From Asticcacaulis sp. AC466 (GTDB taxonomy: Bacteria; Pseudomonadota; Alphaproteobacteria; Caulobacterales; Caulobacteraceae), in assembly GCF_000495815.1 (NCBI RefSeq), contig NZ_AWGE01000008.1:62001-126000 (forward strand): 64,000 nt of DNA, given 5' to 3'. A program made the position numbers and the translations under genes. Shown piece by piece: positions 25,059-34,288 of this stretch (its first letter is position 1; the number at the start of each line of letters is the position of its first letter). Under the pieces are notes generated by a model. That model ran no database searches. It was not told the DNA's origin and saw only the letters and a program-made list of their open reading frames with translations.

Positions 25059-27461
25059 ATGACCCGCTTGAATGCCACTATCGATCGTCGTTTCCTGCTG
25101 CGTGGCGCTGCTGCCGGCACCCTTTTGAGCGCTGTGGGCGGTGTCGCCTTCGCGGCCACGCCACCGAAGGGGCCAATTGTCGCCGAGGCCGTTCCGATGC
25201 AGGACGTGCGCCTGACGCCGTCGCCTTTCCTTGATGCTATCGAGGCCAATACCAAATATCTCATGTTCCTGTCGCCGGACCGCTTCCTGCACAATTATCA
25301 CAAGTTCGCAGGCTTGCCGGTCAAGGGCGAAATCTACGGCGGCTGGGAATCCGACACCATCGCGGGCGAAGGGCTGGGCCATTACCTCAGCGCCCTGTCC
25401 TTGATGTACGCACAGACGGGTAACCCGGAGTGCAAGCGTCGTGTCGACTATATTGTCGATGAGCTGGCCAAGGTGCAGGCGGCGCAGGGCGACGGCTATA
25501 CCGGCGCCATCATGCGCAAGCGCAAGGACGGCAGCCTGGTTGATGGCAAGGAGATTTTCCCTGAGGTCATGGCGGGTGATATCCGTTCGGCGGGATTTGA
25601 TCTCAATGGCGCGTGGTCGCCGCTCTATAGCCTGCATAAGCTGTTCGCCGGCCTGCTCGATGCCGACAAATACTGCGGTAACAAGAAGGCCATCGCCGTC
25701 GCGGAAGGCTTCGGCGGCTATATTGAGAAGGTCTTCGCCGCACTTGACCCCGAACAGACGCAAAAGCTGCTCAATTGCGAATATGGCGGCCTCAACGAGT
25801 CGTTTGCGGAGCTGTACACGCGCACACACAATCCACGCTGGCTGGCGCTTTCAATGCGCATCTATGATACGCGCATGCTGACTCCGTTGGCCGAAGGCCG
25901 CGACGTGCTGGCCAACAACCATGCCAATACCCAGGTGCCGAAACTGGTCGGTCTGGCCCGCATCTATGAAATCAATCGCGAGGAAGGCTATGGCCACGCC
26001 GCCTCCTTCTTCTGGCAACGCGTGACCCAGCATCACAGCTTTGCCATCGGCGGCAATGCCGACCGCGAATACTTCTTCGAGCCGGACACCATTGCGCAGC
26101 ATATCACCGAACAAACCTGCGAAAGCTGCAATACCTACAATATGCTCAAGCTGACGCGCCACCTGTACAGCTGGTCGCCTCAGGCCTCCTATTTCGATTA
26201 CTATGAGCGTGCGCACCTCAACCATATCCTGGCGCACCAGAATCCGAAGACCGGCATGTTCACCTACATGATGCCGCTGATGTCGGGGACGGCGCGCGAA
26301 TATTCGTCGCCGGACAACGACTTCTGGTGCTGCGTCCTGTCGGGCATCGAAAGCCATTCCAAGCACGGCGACAGCATTTACTGGCAGCAGGGCGATACGT
26401 TGTTCGTCAACCTGTATATTCCGTCGAAGATGACCTGGGCAGCGCAAAAGGCGTCGTTCGAGTTGACGACGCGCTATCCGTACGAAGGGCAGGTGACGTT
26501 GAAGCTGGGCCAATTGTCGGGCGCGAAGACCTTCACGGTTGCCTTGCGTATCCCGGCCTGGGCCAAGACATCGACCATCCGTGTTAATGGCAAGCCGGGC
26601 CTGGCGACCTCGGCCAATGGCTACGCCCTTGTTCGTCGTAAGTGGCGGGCCGGCGATGAGGTCACGCTTGACCTGCCGCTCGACCTGCGTTTCGAACACG
26701 CCGCCGGTGACGAAAAGGTTGTTGCGCTGATGCGTGGGCCGCTGGTTATGGCGGCCGATCTCGGCGCGGCCGATGACAAGTGGGAAGGCGATGCACCGGC
26801 CCTGGTCGGGGCCGATCTGCTGGGCGCCATCACGCCGGTGTCGGCGGAGCAGGCGGTTTACCGCAGCAATGGTATTGGCCGCCCGGGCGACATGACGTTC
26901 AAACCCTTCTACGCCCAGTATGAGCGCCGCAACGCCGTTTATTTCAGCAAATATACCGATGCCGAATGGGCCGACGCCCAGGTGACCTACCGTGCCGAGC
27001 AGACGCGCCTGAAGGACGAAGCCGCGCGATCGGTCGATGTCATGCACCTCGGGGAAATGCAGCCCGAACGCGACCATAACCTGCAATCGGAAATTTCCTA
27101 TCCCGTCGTCTATCGTGGTCGTCAAGGCCGGGACGCCCGGACACGCGGCTTCTTCTCGTTCGACATGAAGACCCAGCGCGACGGCAAGGAGATGGGGCCG
27201 CTTATATTGCAGGCGACCTATTGGGGATCGGAAAACAACCGGGTGTTCGACATATTGGTGGATGGCGTGGCCATCGCGCATGAACGCCTGACCGGCCGTC
27301 AACCCGGCGCGTGGATCGATGTCAACTATCCGATCCCGGTGGAACTGACCAAGGGCAAGGCGAAGATCACCATCAAGTTCGACCCGAAGGAAGGCAAGAC
27401 CGCCGGTCCGGTCTTCGGCGTGAAGTTGTTCACCGCCACGGCGGCCGGAACGACCACTTAG
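25059..27461 (+). CDS. beta-L-arabinofuranosidase, GH127/GH146 type (copy A)
   Basis: 800 residues from the ATG at 25059 (CGAGG upstream; 25041 is possible). A twin-arginine signal DRRFLLRGAAAGTLL leads the protein. The GH127-clan catalytic domain (about residues 40-500) shows the zinc-cysteine site: CESC near residue 355 and the Cys-Cys pair in DFWCCVLSG near 424, corresponding to the ligand and nucleophile cysteines of HypBA1. A C-terminal jelly roll follows (about 690-800). The GIESHSKHGDSIYW block after the Cys pair resembles GH146. The enzyme would release beta-L-arabinofuranose, as found on hydroxyproline in extensins, in the periplasm. Close relative of copy C (37229-39601). It ends 5 bases from the convergent cupin gene. 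Confidence 0.88.
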   Translation: MTRLNATIDRRFLLRGAAAGTLLSAVGGVAFAATPPKGPIVAEAVPMQDVRLTPSPFLDAIEANTKYLMFLSPDRFLHNYHKFAGLPVKGEIYGGWESDTIAGEGLGHYLSALSLMYAQTGNPECKRRVDYIVDELAKVQAAQGDGYTGAIMRKRKDGSLVDGKEIFPEVMAGDIRSAGFDLNGAWSPLYSLHKLFAGLLDADKYCGNKKAIAVAEGFGGYIEKVFAALDPEQTQKLLNCEYGGLNESFAELYTRTHNPRWLALSMRIYDTRMLTPLAEGRDVLANNHANTQVPKLVGLARIYEINREEGYGHAASFFWQRVTQHHSFAIGGNADREYFFEPDTIAQHITEQTCESCNTYNMLKLTRHLYSWSPQASYFDYYERAHLNHILAHQNPKTGMFTYMMPLMSGTAREYSSPDNDFWCCVLSGIESHSKHGDSIYWQQGDTLFVNLYIPSKMTWAAQKASFELTTRYPYEGQVTLKLGQLSGAKTFTVALRIPAWAKTSTIRVNGKPGLATSANGYALVRRKWRAGDEVTLDLPLDLRFEHAAGDEKVVALMRGPLVMAADLGAADDKWEGDAPALVGADLLGAITPVSAEQAVYRSNGIGRPGDMTFKPFYAQYERRNAVYFSKYTDAEWADAQVTYRAEQTRLKDEAARSVDVMHLGEMQPERDHNLQSEISYPVVYRGRQGRDARTRGFFSFDMKTQRDGKEMGPLILQATYWGSENNRVFDILVDGVAIAHERLTGRQPGAWIDVNYPIPVELTKGKAKITIKFDPKEGKTAGPVFGVKLFTATAAGTTT

Positions 27462-27466
27462 GTGCT

Positions 27467-28465
27467 CTAAGGTTTGCCCGCATCGAGAGATCTGGCCAGG
27501 GATTGTTTTATGCGTCTGGCCAGATCCGGGGTCATGGGGCCAAGTGTCCCGCGATCCCGGTCTGACAGGTGGGCCAGCGCTGCCTGGTCGAAAACATAGT
27601 AGTCGAACAGGGGGCGCCACAGGTCGTGGTGATCCGCCGGCAGATCGCGGACAGCCAGTATGGCGTGAAACAGGGCGTCATATGGCGACGCCGCACTCGC
27701 CGCGTCGTCCCACCAGTAGTTCACCAGTACATTGAAGGCCGACAGCGAGTGTACCTGATGCCACCATCCGTAAGGGATATAAAGGGCGTCACCCGGTTCG
27801 AGATCGGCGGTTAGCATCGTCTTCTGCGCTTCGGCGAATAGCGGATAGCGGTCAAGGTCGGGATTGGATGCATCGACCATGCTGACCGGTACGCCGCCAA
27901 TCGTACGATCGAACGGACCTGGATAGAGATTGGCCACCTGGTCGGGTGGAAAGAGCAGGAAGCGGCGGCGACCGGCGACGACACAGGCGATGTTGTAGTT
28001 CAGGTCGTAGTGGGCGCGCGTCACCGCCTGATTGCCGATCCAAATGCGGGGGGCGACGTCGGGCAAAAGATCGAGGCGGTTTTCGGCGCCGAAGCCCGGC
28101 ATATGCTTGCTGATTTCAGCGGACTGAACATACACGGAATGGGGCCGGTCTTGATTGCGTTCCTGTCTCAGGCGGTCGAGCGCCTGAGGAATAGGCGCGG
28201 GGCCGTAACGGAAATTGTCAGACCGCGTATCGGCACCGTAAAAGAAATGTCCGGCGATCTCCGGCGTGCCGACATAGACGCCGGCGATTTGGCCCGTGTC
28301 ATGACCCGCTATATAGTCGATCAAGGCATCGTCGGACTGTCGCCCGTGGGAGACGGCCGGCCAGTCGGCGACCGCGCCCTTCAGAATAGCCGGGCGACCC
28401 AATGGCCGAATCTCTCCGGCGAAGCGCTCAGGCGTCACAGAGGTGTAGGTGGCGGTAACGGTCAT
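27467..28465 (-). CDS. cupin-like (JmjC-type) protein beside a TonB receptor
   Basis: 332 residues. A cupin_8/JmjC-like barrel with the 2-His-1-carboxylate set: HYD in TRAHYDLNYNIAC near residue 155 and His in IPYGWWHQVHS near 245. FLLFPPDQVANLYPGPFD is the usual block. Enzymes of this fold are Fe(II)/2-oxoglutarate oxygenases, often hydroxylases of proteins or small molecules. It is divergent from a TonB-dependent receptor with operators between. A second cupin gene (42946-43959) sits next to the other receptor and a halogenase. This pairing recurs in Caulobacter- and Xanthomonas-type receptor loci, but the substrate is not known. Confidence 0.82.
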   Translation of the reverse strand: MTVTATYTSVTPERFAGEIRPLGRPAILKGAVADWPAVSHGRQSDDALIDYIAGHDTGQIAGVYVGTPEIAGHFFYGADTRSDNFRYGPAPIPQALDRLRQERNQDRPHSVYVQSAEISKHMPGFGAENRLDLLPDVAPRIWIGNQAVTRAHYDLNYNIACVVAGRRRFLLFPPDQVANLYPGPFDRTIGGVPVSMVDASNPDLDRYPLFAEAQKTMLTADLEPGDALYIPYGWWHQVHSLSAFNVLVNYWWDDAASAASPYDALFHAILAVRDLPADHHDLWRPLFDYYVFDQAALAHLSDRDRGTLGPMTPDLARRIKQSLARSLDAGKP

Positions 28466-28546
28466 GAGGGCTCTTTCGCGGCGATTGCCTCCAGTTTAGC
28501 GCGGAGAAGCATGACATAAAAGCATCACCTGACACAGGATCGTCAT

Positions 28547-28562
28547 TTTCGTATACCTTATG
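28547..28562. promoter_or_regulatory. GTATAC site, cupin / receptor divergent region
   Basis: TTTCGTATACCTTATG with the core at 28551-28556, weaker flanks than the sites at 6050 and 24996. It lies nearer the cupin gene, with a second operator-like site 5 bases beyond. Confidence 0.5.
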
Positions 28563-28566
28563 TCTT

Positions 28567-28584
28567 TAAATCGTATAATTTATA
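28567..28584 (+). promoter_or_regulatory. GTATAA-type operator before TonB receptor 1
   Basis: TAAATCGTATAATTTATA, the same 18 bases as 8492-8509, and again followed after one base by TTGACG (28586-28591), which could be a -35 box. Two unlinked copies with the same downstream hexamer support a functional promoter-operator. Confidence 0.6.
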
Positions 28585-28689
28585 ATTGACGTCATCTTTC
28601 ATCGGTGTTTTTTTCGTTCGGGTCAAATTTGTTGCGTGCGGGCGGCGTGTACCGTGCGTCAAGACGATCTAAACAGAAAAGGATTCACA

Positions 28690-31662
28690 ATGACATCGAG
28701 AAAAAGAGCCTTGATTATGACCGGGGTTGCTGTGGCCGCGCTCGGAACTGCCTGCTTGACGATGCCTGCTTTCGCTCAAAGCGAAGCGGCCCCGGCGCCT
28801 GAGGCGTCGGCCGCCACCGAAGTGGTTGTGACGGGTACGCGTATCCGCCGCCCCAATCTGAAGAGCGCATCGCCGATCACCTCGGTCGATTCTAAGGAGG
28901 TCAAACTCCAGGGCGCCATCGCGGTGGACACCTTTCTGAAGAGCTTGCCGCAAGTCGAAGCCGGCAACAATGAAAACCAATCCAACAATTCGGACGGCAC
29001 CGCGGGCGTGAACCTGCGCAGCCTGGGCGTCAACCGCTCGCTCGTCCTGATCGACGGCCAGCGTTTCCTGCCCACTCTCGGCGTTGACCTGAACTTTATT
29101 CCGTCAACCCTGGTTGAGCGCACGGACGTGCTGACGGGCGGCGCGTCCTCCGTCTATGGGTCGGACGCCATGTCGGGTGTTGTCAACTTCATCATGCGCA
29201 AGAAGCTGAACGGTCTGCGTGTCGACGCCCAGTACAGCATCTACGAGCATACCAATGATGACAGCTACCTGCGCGGCATTCAGTCAGCCGCCGGTATCAA
29301 GCTGGCCGACAAGAACGTCTGGGATGGCCAGAAGTATGATTTCAACGTTGCGGCCGGTGGTGACATCGATGGCGGCAAGGGCAATGTCATGGGCTATTTC
29401 GGCTATCGCAAGATGGAAGCCGTGCGCCAGGATTCCCGCGACTATTCGAACTGCGCCCTTGTCTTCGCGGATGATAGCGGTTCGCAATTCGGTTGCGGCG
29501 GGTCGAGCAACCATGCCTATGGCCGCTTCCGCCCCCTGACCGGTCCGAACGCCAACCAGGATTTCGCTAACGCCAAGGACGGCACTAAGACCTGGGTCAC
29601 AAACGATTCCAGTTTCAACTATAACTACGCGCCTGACAACTATACGCTGCGCAATTCTGAGCGTTATCAGGCCGGTACGTTTGTGAACTACAAGTTTAAT
29701 GAACACGTCGAAGCCTATGGCAGCGCCATGTTCATGGATGACCACTCCATCAGCCAGGTGGCACCGTCGGCCATCTGGTCGGGCCGCCCATTCACTGTCA
29801 ACTGCGACAACCCGCTGATGAGCGATGCGCAAAAGACCATCCTGTGCGGATCCACGACCTCGACGGCCGACGCCCGGACCCAGGTTGTTTATCGCGCAGC
29901 GACCGGCGCACCGCGTCGTAACGACATGCGCCATACCAACTATCGCTTTGCTGGCGGCTTCCGTGGTGCCATAAACGACGTCTGGTCGTATGATGCTAAC
30001 TACATGTACGCCAGCACGACGGCGCAATCGAACTATCAGAACGACATTAACCAGGACAAAGCCGCAAAGGCCCTTCAGGTTGTAAACGTCAACGGCGTGG
30101 CGACCTGTAAATCCGTTGTTGATGGCACTGATCCGCTGTGTAAGCCGATCGACGTCTTTTCAGCCAAGGGACCTGACGCTGCCGGTTACAACTACATCTA
30201 TGCGCCGACCTTCACGCATATCGCCCAGACGATCAACGTGTTCAACGCTTTCGTCACCGGTAACCTTGGTGAGTACGGCGTGAAGTCGCCGTGGGCAGAT
30301 GGCGGCGTGGCGCTCGTGCTCGGTGGCGAAAAACGCCGCGAATCCTATGATGCGAAATACGATGAGACCCAATTGGCCGCCGGCCTTGTCAATACCGACG
30401 GCAAGATTTCCGTCAACGAATACTTCACCGAACTGGATGTTCCCGTCGTCAGCGACAAGCCCTGGGTCAAGTTGCTGAACCTGGGCATCGGCTATCGGAA
30501 TTCAGATTATTCGGCGTCCTCGTCTTCGACGTCGGGCTCGTCAAAGAAAACGGAAACCTACAAGATTGAAGGCCGCTACGCGCCTACGAGCGATATCCAG
30601 TTCCGCGCCAGCTATAACAAGGCCATGCGCGCCGCCAATATTACCGAGCTGTTCGCGGCTCAGGGCGTTGGCAATGTCGGCCTGATCGATCCATGCGCCG
30701 GTGCGACCCAATCGGCCACAGAAGCACAATGCGCTTTGACGGGCGTGACCCATAACCAATATGTCAACAAGACGATCGAAGCGACGCCGGCCGATACGGG
30801 CACGGCCTTGAGTGGTGGCAATCCGGACCTCAAGCCGGAAGAAGCCAAGACGACGACCTATGGTTTTGTCTTCACCCCGCGTAATATTCCGCTGGCCGTC
30901 AGCGTCGACTACTACAAGATCCACGTCGATGGCTACATCGGTTCGATCGATCCTGCGGTCTCGCTGTCGCAATGTCTCACGACCGGGAGCGCCTTCTACT
31001 GCGGCCTGATCCATCGCGATCCGGAGACGGGTGCCTTGTTCGGGTACAACATGGCCGGTGGCCACGTCATTTCGACCAATGTCAATACCGGCTTCCTTGA
31101 AACGACTGGCTATGACGTGACCGCCACCTATAACCTCGCCACGGAAAACCTGTTCGGCAAGGACTACGGCACCGTCAACTTCAGCATGGTCGGCACCTAT
31201 CTGAAGTCGCTGAAAACCGAAGTCCTGCCCGGCCTTGGCACTTACGACTGTACCGGCCTCTTTGGTGGCACCTGCGGTCAGCCCAAGCCTAAGTGGCGCC
31301 ACAACCTGCGCACCACCTGGAACGTACCGGGTGACAACGTCTGGGCGCCGACCACGGTTTCGGTCAACTGGCGCTACTTCGGTAAGGTCGATCTGGCAAC
31401 GAATACCAGCGATCAATATCTGTCGGGCACCAAGTCGGTCATCAACGCCAAGATCGAAGCCTATAACTATATCGATCTGGCGATCACTAAGAACTTGCCG
31501 CATGACCTGGTCCTGCGCGCCGGTATCAACAATGTCTTCGACAAGAACCCGCCTGCCATCATGGGTGGTCTGCTTGTCACTAACGGTAACGGCAACACCT
31601 ATCCGAGCACCTACGACCCGCTCGGCCGCATGTTGTTCATTGGCATTTCCTCGGCGTTCTAA
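28690..31662 (+). CDS. TonB-dependent receptor 1
   Basis: 990 residues from the ATG at 28690 (AAAGGA upstream). Sec signal peptide MTSRKRALIMTGVAVAALG... ending AFAQ, TonB-box-like TEVVVTGTRI, plug domain with VLIDGQRFLP and GGASSVYGSDAMSGVVNF, then a 22-strand-type barrel ending in a terminal Phe (GISSAF), typical of outer membrane insertion. It imports ligands too large for porins, using TonB energy. No SusD partner. Divergent from the cupin gene across two operators; followed by a terminator and an unrecognised Tat-exported protein. Likely substrate is glycopeptide or oligosaccharide from the polymer the locus degrades. Confidence 0.93.
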   Translation: MTSRKRALIMTGVAVAALGTACLTMPAFAQSEAAPAPEASAATEVVVTGTRIRRPNLKSASPITSVDSKEVKLQGAIAVDTFLKSLPQVEAGNNENQSNNSDGTAGVNLRSLGVNRSLVLIDGQRFLPTLGVDLNFIPSTLVERTDVLTGGASSVYGSDAMSGVVNFIMRKKLNGLRVDAQYSIYEHTNDDSYLRGIQSAAGIKLADKNVWDGQKYDFNVAAGGDIDGGKGNVMGYFGYRKMEAVRQDSRDYSNCALVFADDSGSQFGCGGSSNHAYGRFRPLTGPNANQDFANAKDGTKTWVTNDSSFNYNYAPDNYTLRNSERYQAGTFVNYKFNEHVEAYGSAMFMDDHSISQVAPSAIWSGRPFTVNCDNPLMSDAQKTILCGSTTSTADARTQVVYRAATGAPRRNDMRHTNYRFAGGFRGAINDVWSYDANYMYASTTAQSNYQNDINQDKAAKALQVVNVNGVATCKSVVDGTDPLCKPIDVFSAKGPDAAGYNYIYAPTFTHIAQTINVFNAFVTGNLGEYGVKSPWADGGVALVLGGEKRRESYDAKYDETQLAAGLVNTDGKISVNEYFTELDVPVVSDKPWVKLLNLGIGYRNSDYSASSSSTSGSSKKTETYKIEGRYAPTSDIQFRASYNKAMRAANITELFAAQGVGNVGLIDPCAGATQSATEAQCALTGVTHNQYVNKTIEATPADTGTALSGGNPDLKPEEAKTTTYGFVFTPRNIPLAVSVDYYKIHVDGYIGSIDPAVSLSQCLTTGSAFYCGLIHRDPETGALFGYNMAGGHVISTNVNTGFLETTGYDVTATYNLATENLFGKDYGTVNFSMVGTYLKSLKTEVLPGLGTYDCTGLFGGTCGQPKPKWRHNLRTTWNVPGDNVWAPTTVSVNWRYFGKVDLATNTSDQYLSGTKSVINAKIEAYNYIDLAITKNLPHDLVLRAGINNVFDKNPPAIMGGLLVTNGNGNTYPSTYDPLGRMLFIGISSAF

Positions 31663-31678
31663 ACCAGCAGAACGTCTA

Positions 31679-31727
31679 ACCGGAGCGAAGCGACCTGAAA
31701 TGGACACCGCGTTTCGCTCCGGTTTTA
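31679..31727 (+). terminator. terminator after TonB receptor 1
   Basis: Perfect 11-base stem ACCGGAGCGAA (31679-31689) with TTCGCTCCGGT (31713-31723), followed by TTTATG. It begins 17 bases after the receptor stop. Confidence 0.75.
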
Positions 31728-31837
31728 TGATTGAGTATCCTGTCTATCCAAACAGTGGCCTTGACGTCTTGGCCTGATGATTGAGCGGCGCTGCCGGGTT
31801 TCCGGCGGCGCCGTTTCTGTATTTACGGAGCCTCCCC

Positions 31838-34144
31838 ATGCCCGCCTTCGACCGCCGCGCCTTTCTCACCGGTTCCACCATCGCTGCCGCGACGGCCGTG
31901 GCCGCGCCAGCCATCGCCCTGCCGAAGCTGACGCCCGCCGGCGATGTGACGGGCCATGCTGAGGTGGCGCGGTTCGGTGACTGGACGGTCTATGAGGACC
32001 AGACGCGCCGCGATGGGGCCATCACCTTTGTGTCCAGTGGGCAGGCACTCGTGCTGGGCAAACGGCTCGAAGCCTGTTTCGACGACATTACCCCAAGCTA
32101 TCTCGGTCTGGCGCTGAAAGACATCTGTCTGGCCGACGCCGACCTCCTGGCCGACACACTACTGGCGGGCGGTGGCGATCCGGATCCGCAGCAGGTGCGC
32201 GGGGCCGCGCCGCCGCTCGGCTGGAACTTCACGCCGGAAAGTCTCTATACCCGCCTGGCCTGGACCAATTTCGTCGGCACGCGCCAGCAGGGCGACACCA
32301 TGCCGGTCTTTCCCAACGGGCGAACGCGCGGCTATCGGCCGGAACACGATTTCCCGGAATTACAGGGCGACGCCATGGCGAAAACCCGCTGGGAGGGCCT
32401 TCTCGGCGGCTGGTTGCCGGCGATCCACAAGATCATTCAGGTGTCGGATAGCCGCTATTACGACCTGATTGTCTTCGCCGACGTCAAGGCAACCGATCCG
32501 TTGCTGGTCCAGACTTGGCACCGCACGGTGCAATATGACAATGGCAAGCCGGTCAAGACGCGCTTCGGCTATTCCTATGCGCCATTCCCACCCCGGCGCG
32601 CGGAACCGGAGGCGACGCAGTTCTATCAGGCCCTGTTCGATTTCGCCGCCTATTGGCACGCGGAAGTGAGGGATCAGGCCGCCGTGAGTCTGCCGGATGG
32701 GGCGCTGTCGGACATGGTCAGCCATGCCTTCGTCAAGGAACTGATCACCCGCCCCGGCGGCACCTATCCGAAATATGGCGTGGTGGACCGCGACTATTTC
32801 GGACCGGAATATGACGGCTTCCAGGATATCTTCACCTCGTCGCTCTACGCCAATCTGGAGTGGGGACGCTTCGGTCAGGCGAAGATAGTCATCGACAACT
32901 ATTTCGATCAGTTCGTCGCACCGGACGGCATGATCAATATGCGCGGACCCGAAGTGCCGCAATTTGGCCTGACGCTGAGCCTGCTGGCGCGATATCTGAC
33001 CTATACGGGCGACGCCGCGACACTGAATCGGCACGCGGGCAAGATCGCCAATACGGTCACCCTCTTGACCGAACTGCACGACCTCAGTCTGAAAAAGCCT
33101 GCGGGCGATCCGGGCTTCGGCCTGATTGACGGCTGGAGCGAGTCGGATGCCTGCCTTCATCCCGACCCCAGCCTGTGGTGGAAGCCCTACTGGAATAATT
33201 CTGCGTTTGCGGTGCGGGGCTGGCGGGACATCGCACGCGTCTGGCCCTTGATCTCGCGCGACCCGTTGCCGGAAGTGTCCCTCCGCGCCGACCGGTTGCA
33301 GGCGCAGCTTGTCAAGACGATGCGCGCCAGTGTGCGCATCGATCTCACGCCACCCTATCTGGCCGTTCTGCCTGGCACGCGTCAGACCCACCGCGAGGCC
33401 TATGCTGAGGCCCACGAAAAGAAGCAGCGCACCGAGCAGGGCTGGGCGCACCGTGTCTATGCCGAACTGCTCCATGCCGATGTTTTGCCCGACGACCTGG
33501 CGCAGATCGTGATCGACGGCGTGCGCGGACATGGCGGGACCTGTATCGGTGTCGTCGCCAATATCGCCCCGGCCAACGAAACCTCACGCAGTCAGTTGGG
33601 CTTCATTTCCTACGGTTACGCCCAGCAATTGCTGCGCAGCGACCGCATCGAGGAATATCTTCTGTTCCTCTATTCTCATCGCTATCATTCGCATACACCG
33701 GGTACATGGGTGGCCGGGGAAGTGTCGGATATCGACGGCGGCCTGCCGCTGTACTGCGTTCCGGCGCAGCTGACGATTCCGAAATTGGTGCGGTGGATGC
33801 TGGTCTTCGAAGCGTCGGACAGCGAGACCCTGTATCTCGGCCGGGCGATTCCGCGCGACTGGTTCACGTTAGGCCAGCCGATCGCGATCACCGGCGCGCC
33901 GACCCGCTGGGGCCGTGTCGATCTCAGCCTGAAGGGGGATATGGCGGGTCGCGTTGTCACTGGGACGATTGCGCTTCACGGTGCTGCCAGACCGCAAGAG
34001 GTGCGTTTGAGGCTGCGCCTGCCGAAGGGCAAGCGCCTGAAGAGCATACGCATCAATGGAAAGGCCGTCCGGCTGGAGGGTGACACGGCGGTGTTCGCGC
34101 CCGGTGGTCAGTCGCAAATGACCCTCCGGGCGGATTTGGTGTAA
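31838..34144 (+). CDS. Tat-exported protein, probable (alpha/alpha)6 glycosidase, family not recognised
   Basis: 768 residues from the ATG at 31838 (CGGAG eight bases upstream). A twin-arginine signal DRRAFLTGSTIAAATAVAAP leads the protein. An N-terminal beta-rich region (about 30-250) precedes a helical centre (about 260-620) rich in aromatic and acidic residues, with DRDYFGPEYDGFQDIFTSSL, GLIDGWSESDACLHPDPSLW and NNSAFAVRGWRD, and a C-terminal beta sandwich with LKSIRINGKAVRLEG. This layout resembles six-hairpin glycosidases such as GH78, GH95 or GH127, but I cannot place it in a family. It follows TonB receptor 1 on the same strand and lies next to a GH127 gene. A new glycosidase for the locus polymer is the leading guess. 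Confidence 0.6.
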   Translation: MPAFDRRAFLTGSTIAAATAVAAPAIALPKLTPAGDVTGHAEVARFGDWTVYEDQTRRDGAITFVSSGQALVLGKRLEACFDDITPSYLGLALKDICLADADLLADTLLAGGGDPDPQQVRGAAPPLGWNFTPESLYTRLAWTNFVGTRQQGDTMPVFPNGRTRGYRPEHDFPELQGDAMAKTRWEGLLGGWLPAIHKIIQVSDSRYYDLIVFADVKATDPLLVQTWHRTVQYDNGKPVKTRFGYSYAPFPPRRAEPEATQFYQALFDFAAYWHAEVRDQAAVSLPDGALSDMVSHAFVKELITRPGGTYPKYGVVDRDYFGPEYDGFQDIFTSSLYANLEWGRFGQAKIVIDNYFDQFVAPDGMINMRGPEVPQFGLTLSLLARYLTYTGDAATLNRHAGKIANTVTLLTELHDLSLKKPAGDPGFGLIDGWSESDACLHPDPSLWWKPYWNNSAFAVRGWRDIARVWPLISRDPLPEVSLRADRLQAQLVKTMRASVRIDLTPPYLAVLPGTRQTHREAYAEAHEKKQRTEQGWAHRVYAELLHADVLPDDLAQIVIDGVRGHGGTCIGVVANIAPANETSRSQLGFISYGYAQQLLRSDRIEEYLLFLYSHRYHSHTPGTWVAGEVSDIDGGLPLYCVPAQLTIPKLVRWMLVFEASDSETLYLGRAIPRDWFTLGQPIAITGAPTRWGRVDLSLKGDMAGRVVTGTIALHGAARPQEVRLRLRLPKGKRLKSIRINGKAVRLEGDTAVFAPGGQSQMTLRADLV

Positions 34145-34231
34145 TCGCCTGCAAAAGGGGATCGGGGAGGGGCTGTTTGCAATGGCCACCGGGCCCCTCA
34201 CCCGGTCGCCCTCGCAGCGTTCGGCTCCCGT

Positions 34232-34255
34232 CCTCTCCCCACATGTGGGGAGAGG
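34232..34255. repeat. 24-base perfect palindrome between convergent genes
   Basis: CCTCTCCCC, ACATGT, GGGGAGAGG read as one uninterrupted palindrome. It sits between convergent stops at 34144 and 34289. CT-rich palindromes of this type are common dispersed intergenic elements in alphaproteobacteria; it may also end both transcripts. Confidence 0.65.
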
Positions 34256-34288
34256 GGGATTTGTGCTCAAGGCGCTACAAATAGCGAT

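Noticed and set aside
25851-27620. 589-codon minus ORF opposite GH127 copy A
   Set aside because: No domain or ribosome site; copy A keeps its zinc cysteines and full length.
30541-31707. 388-codon minus ORF opposite TonB receptor 1
   Set aside because: Overlaps the beta barrel and terminator of a full-length receptor.
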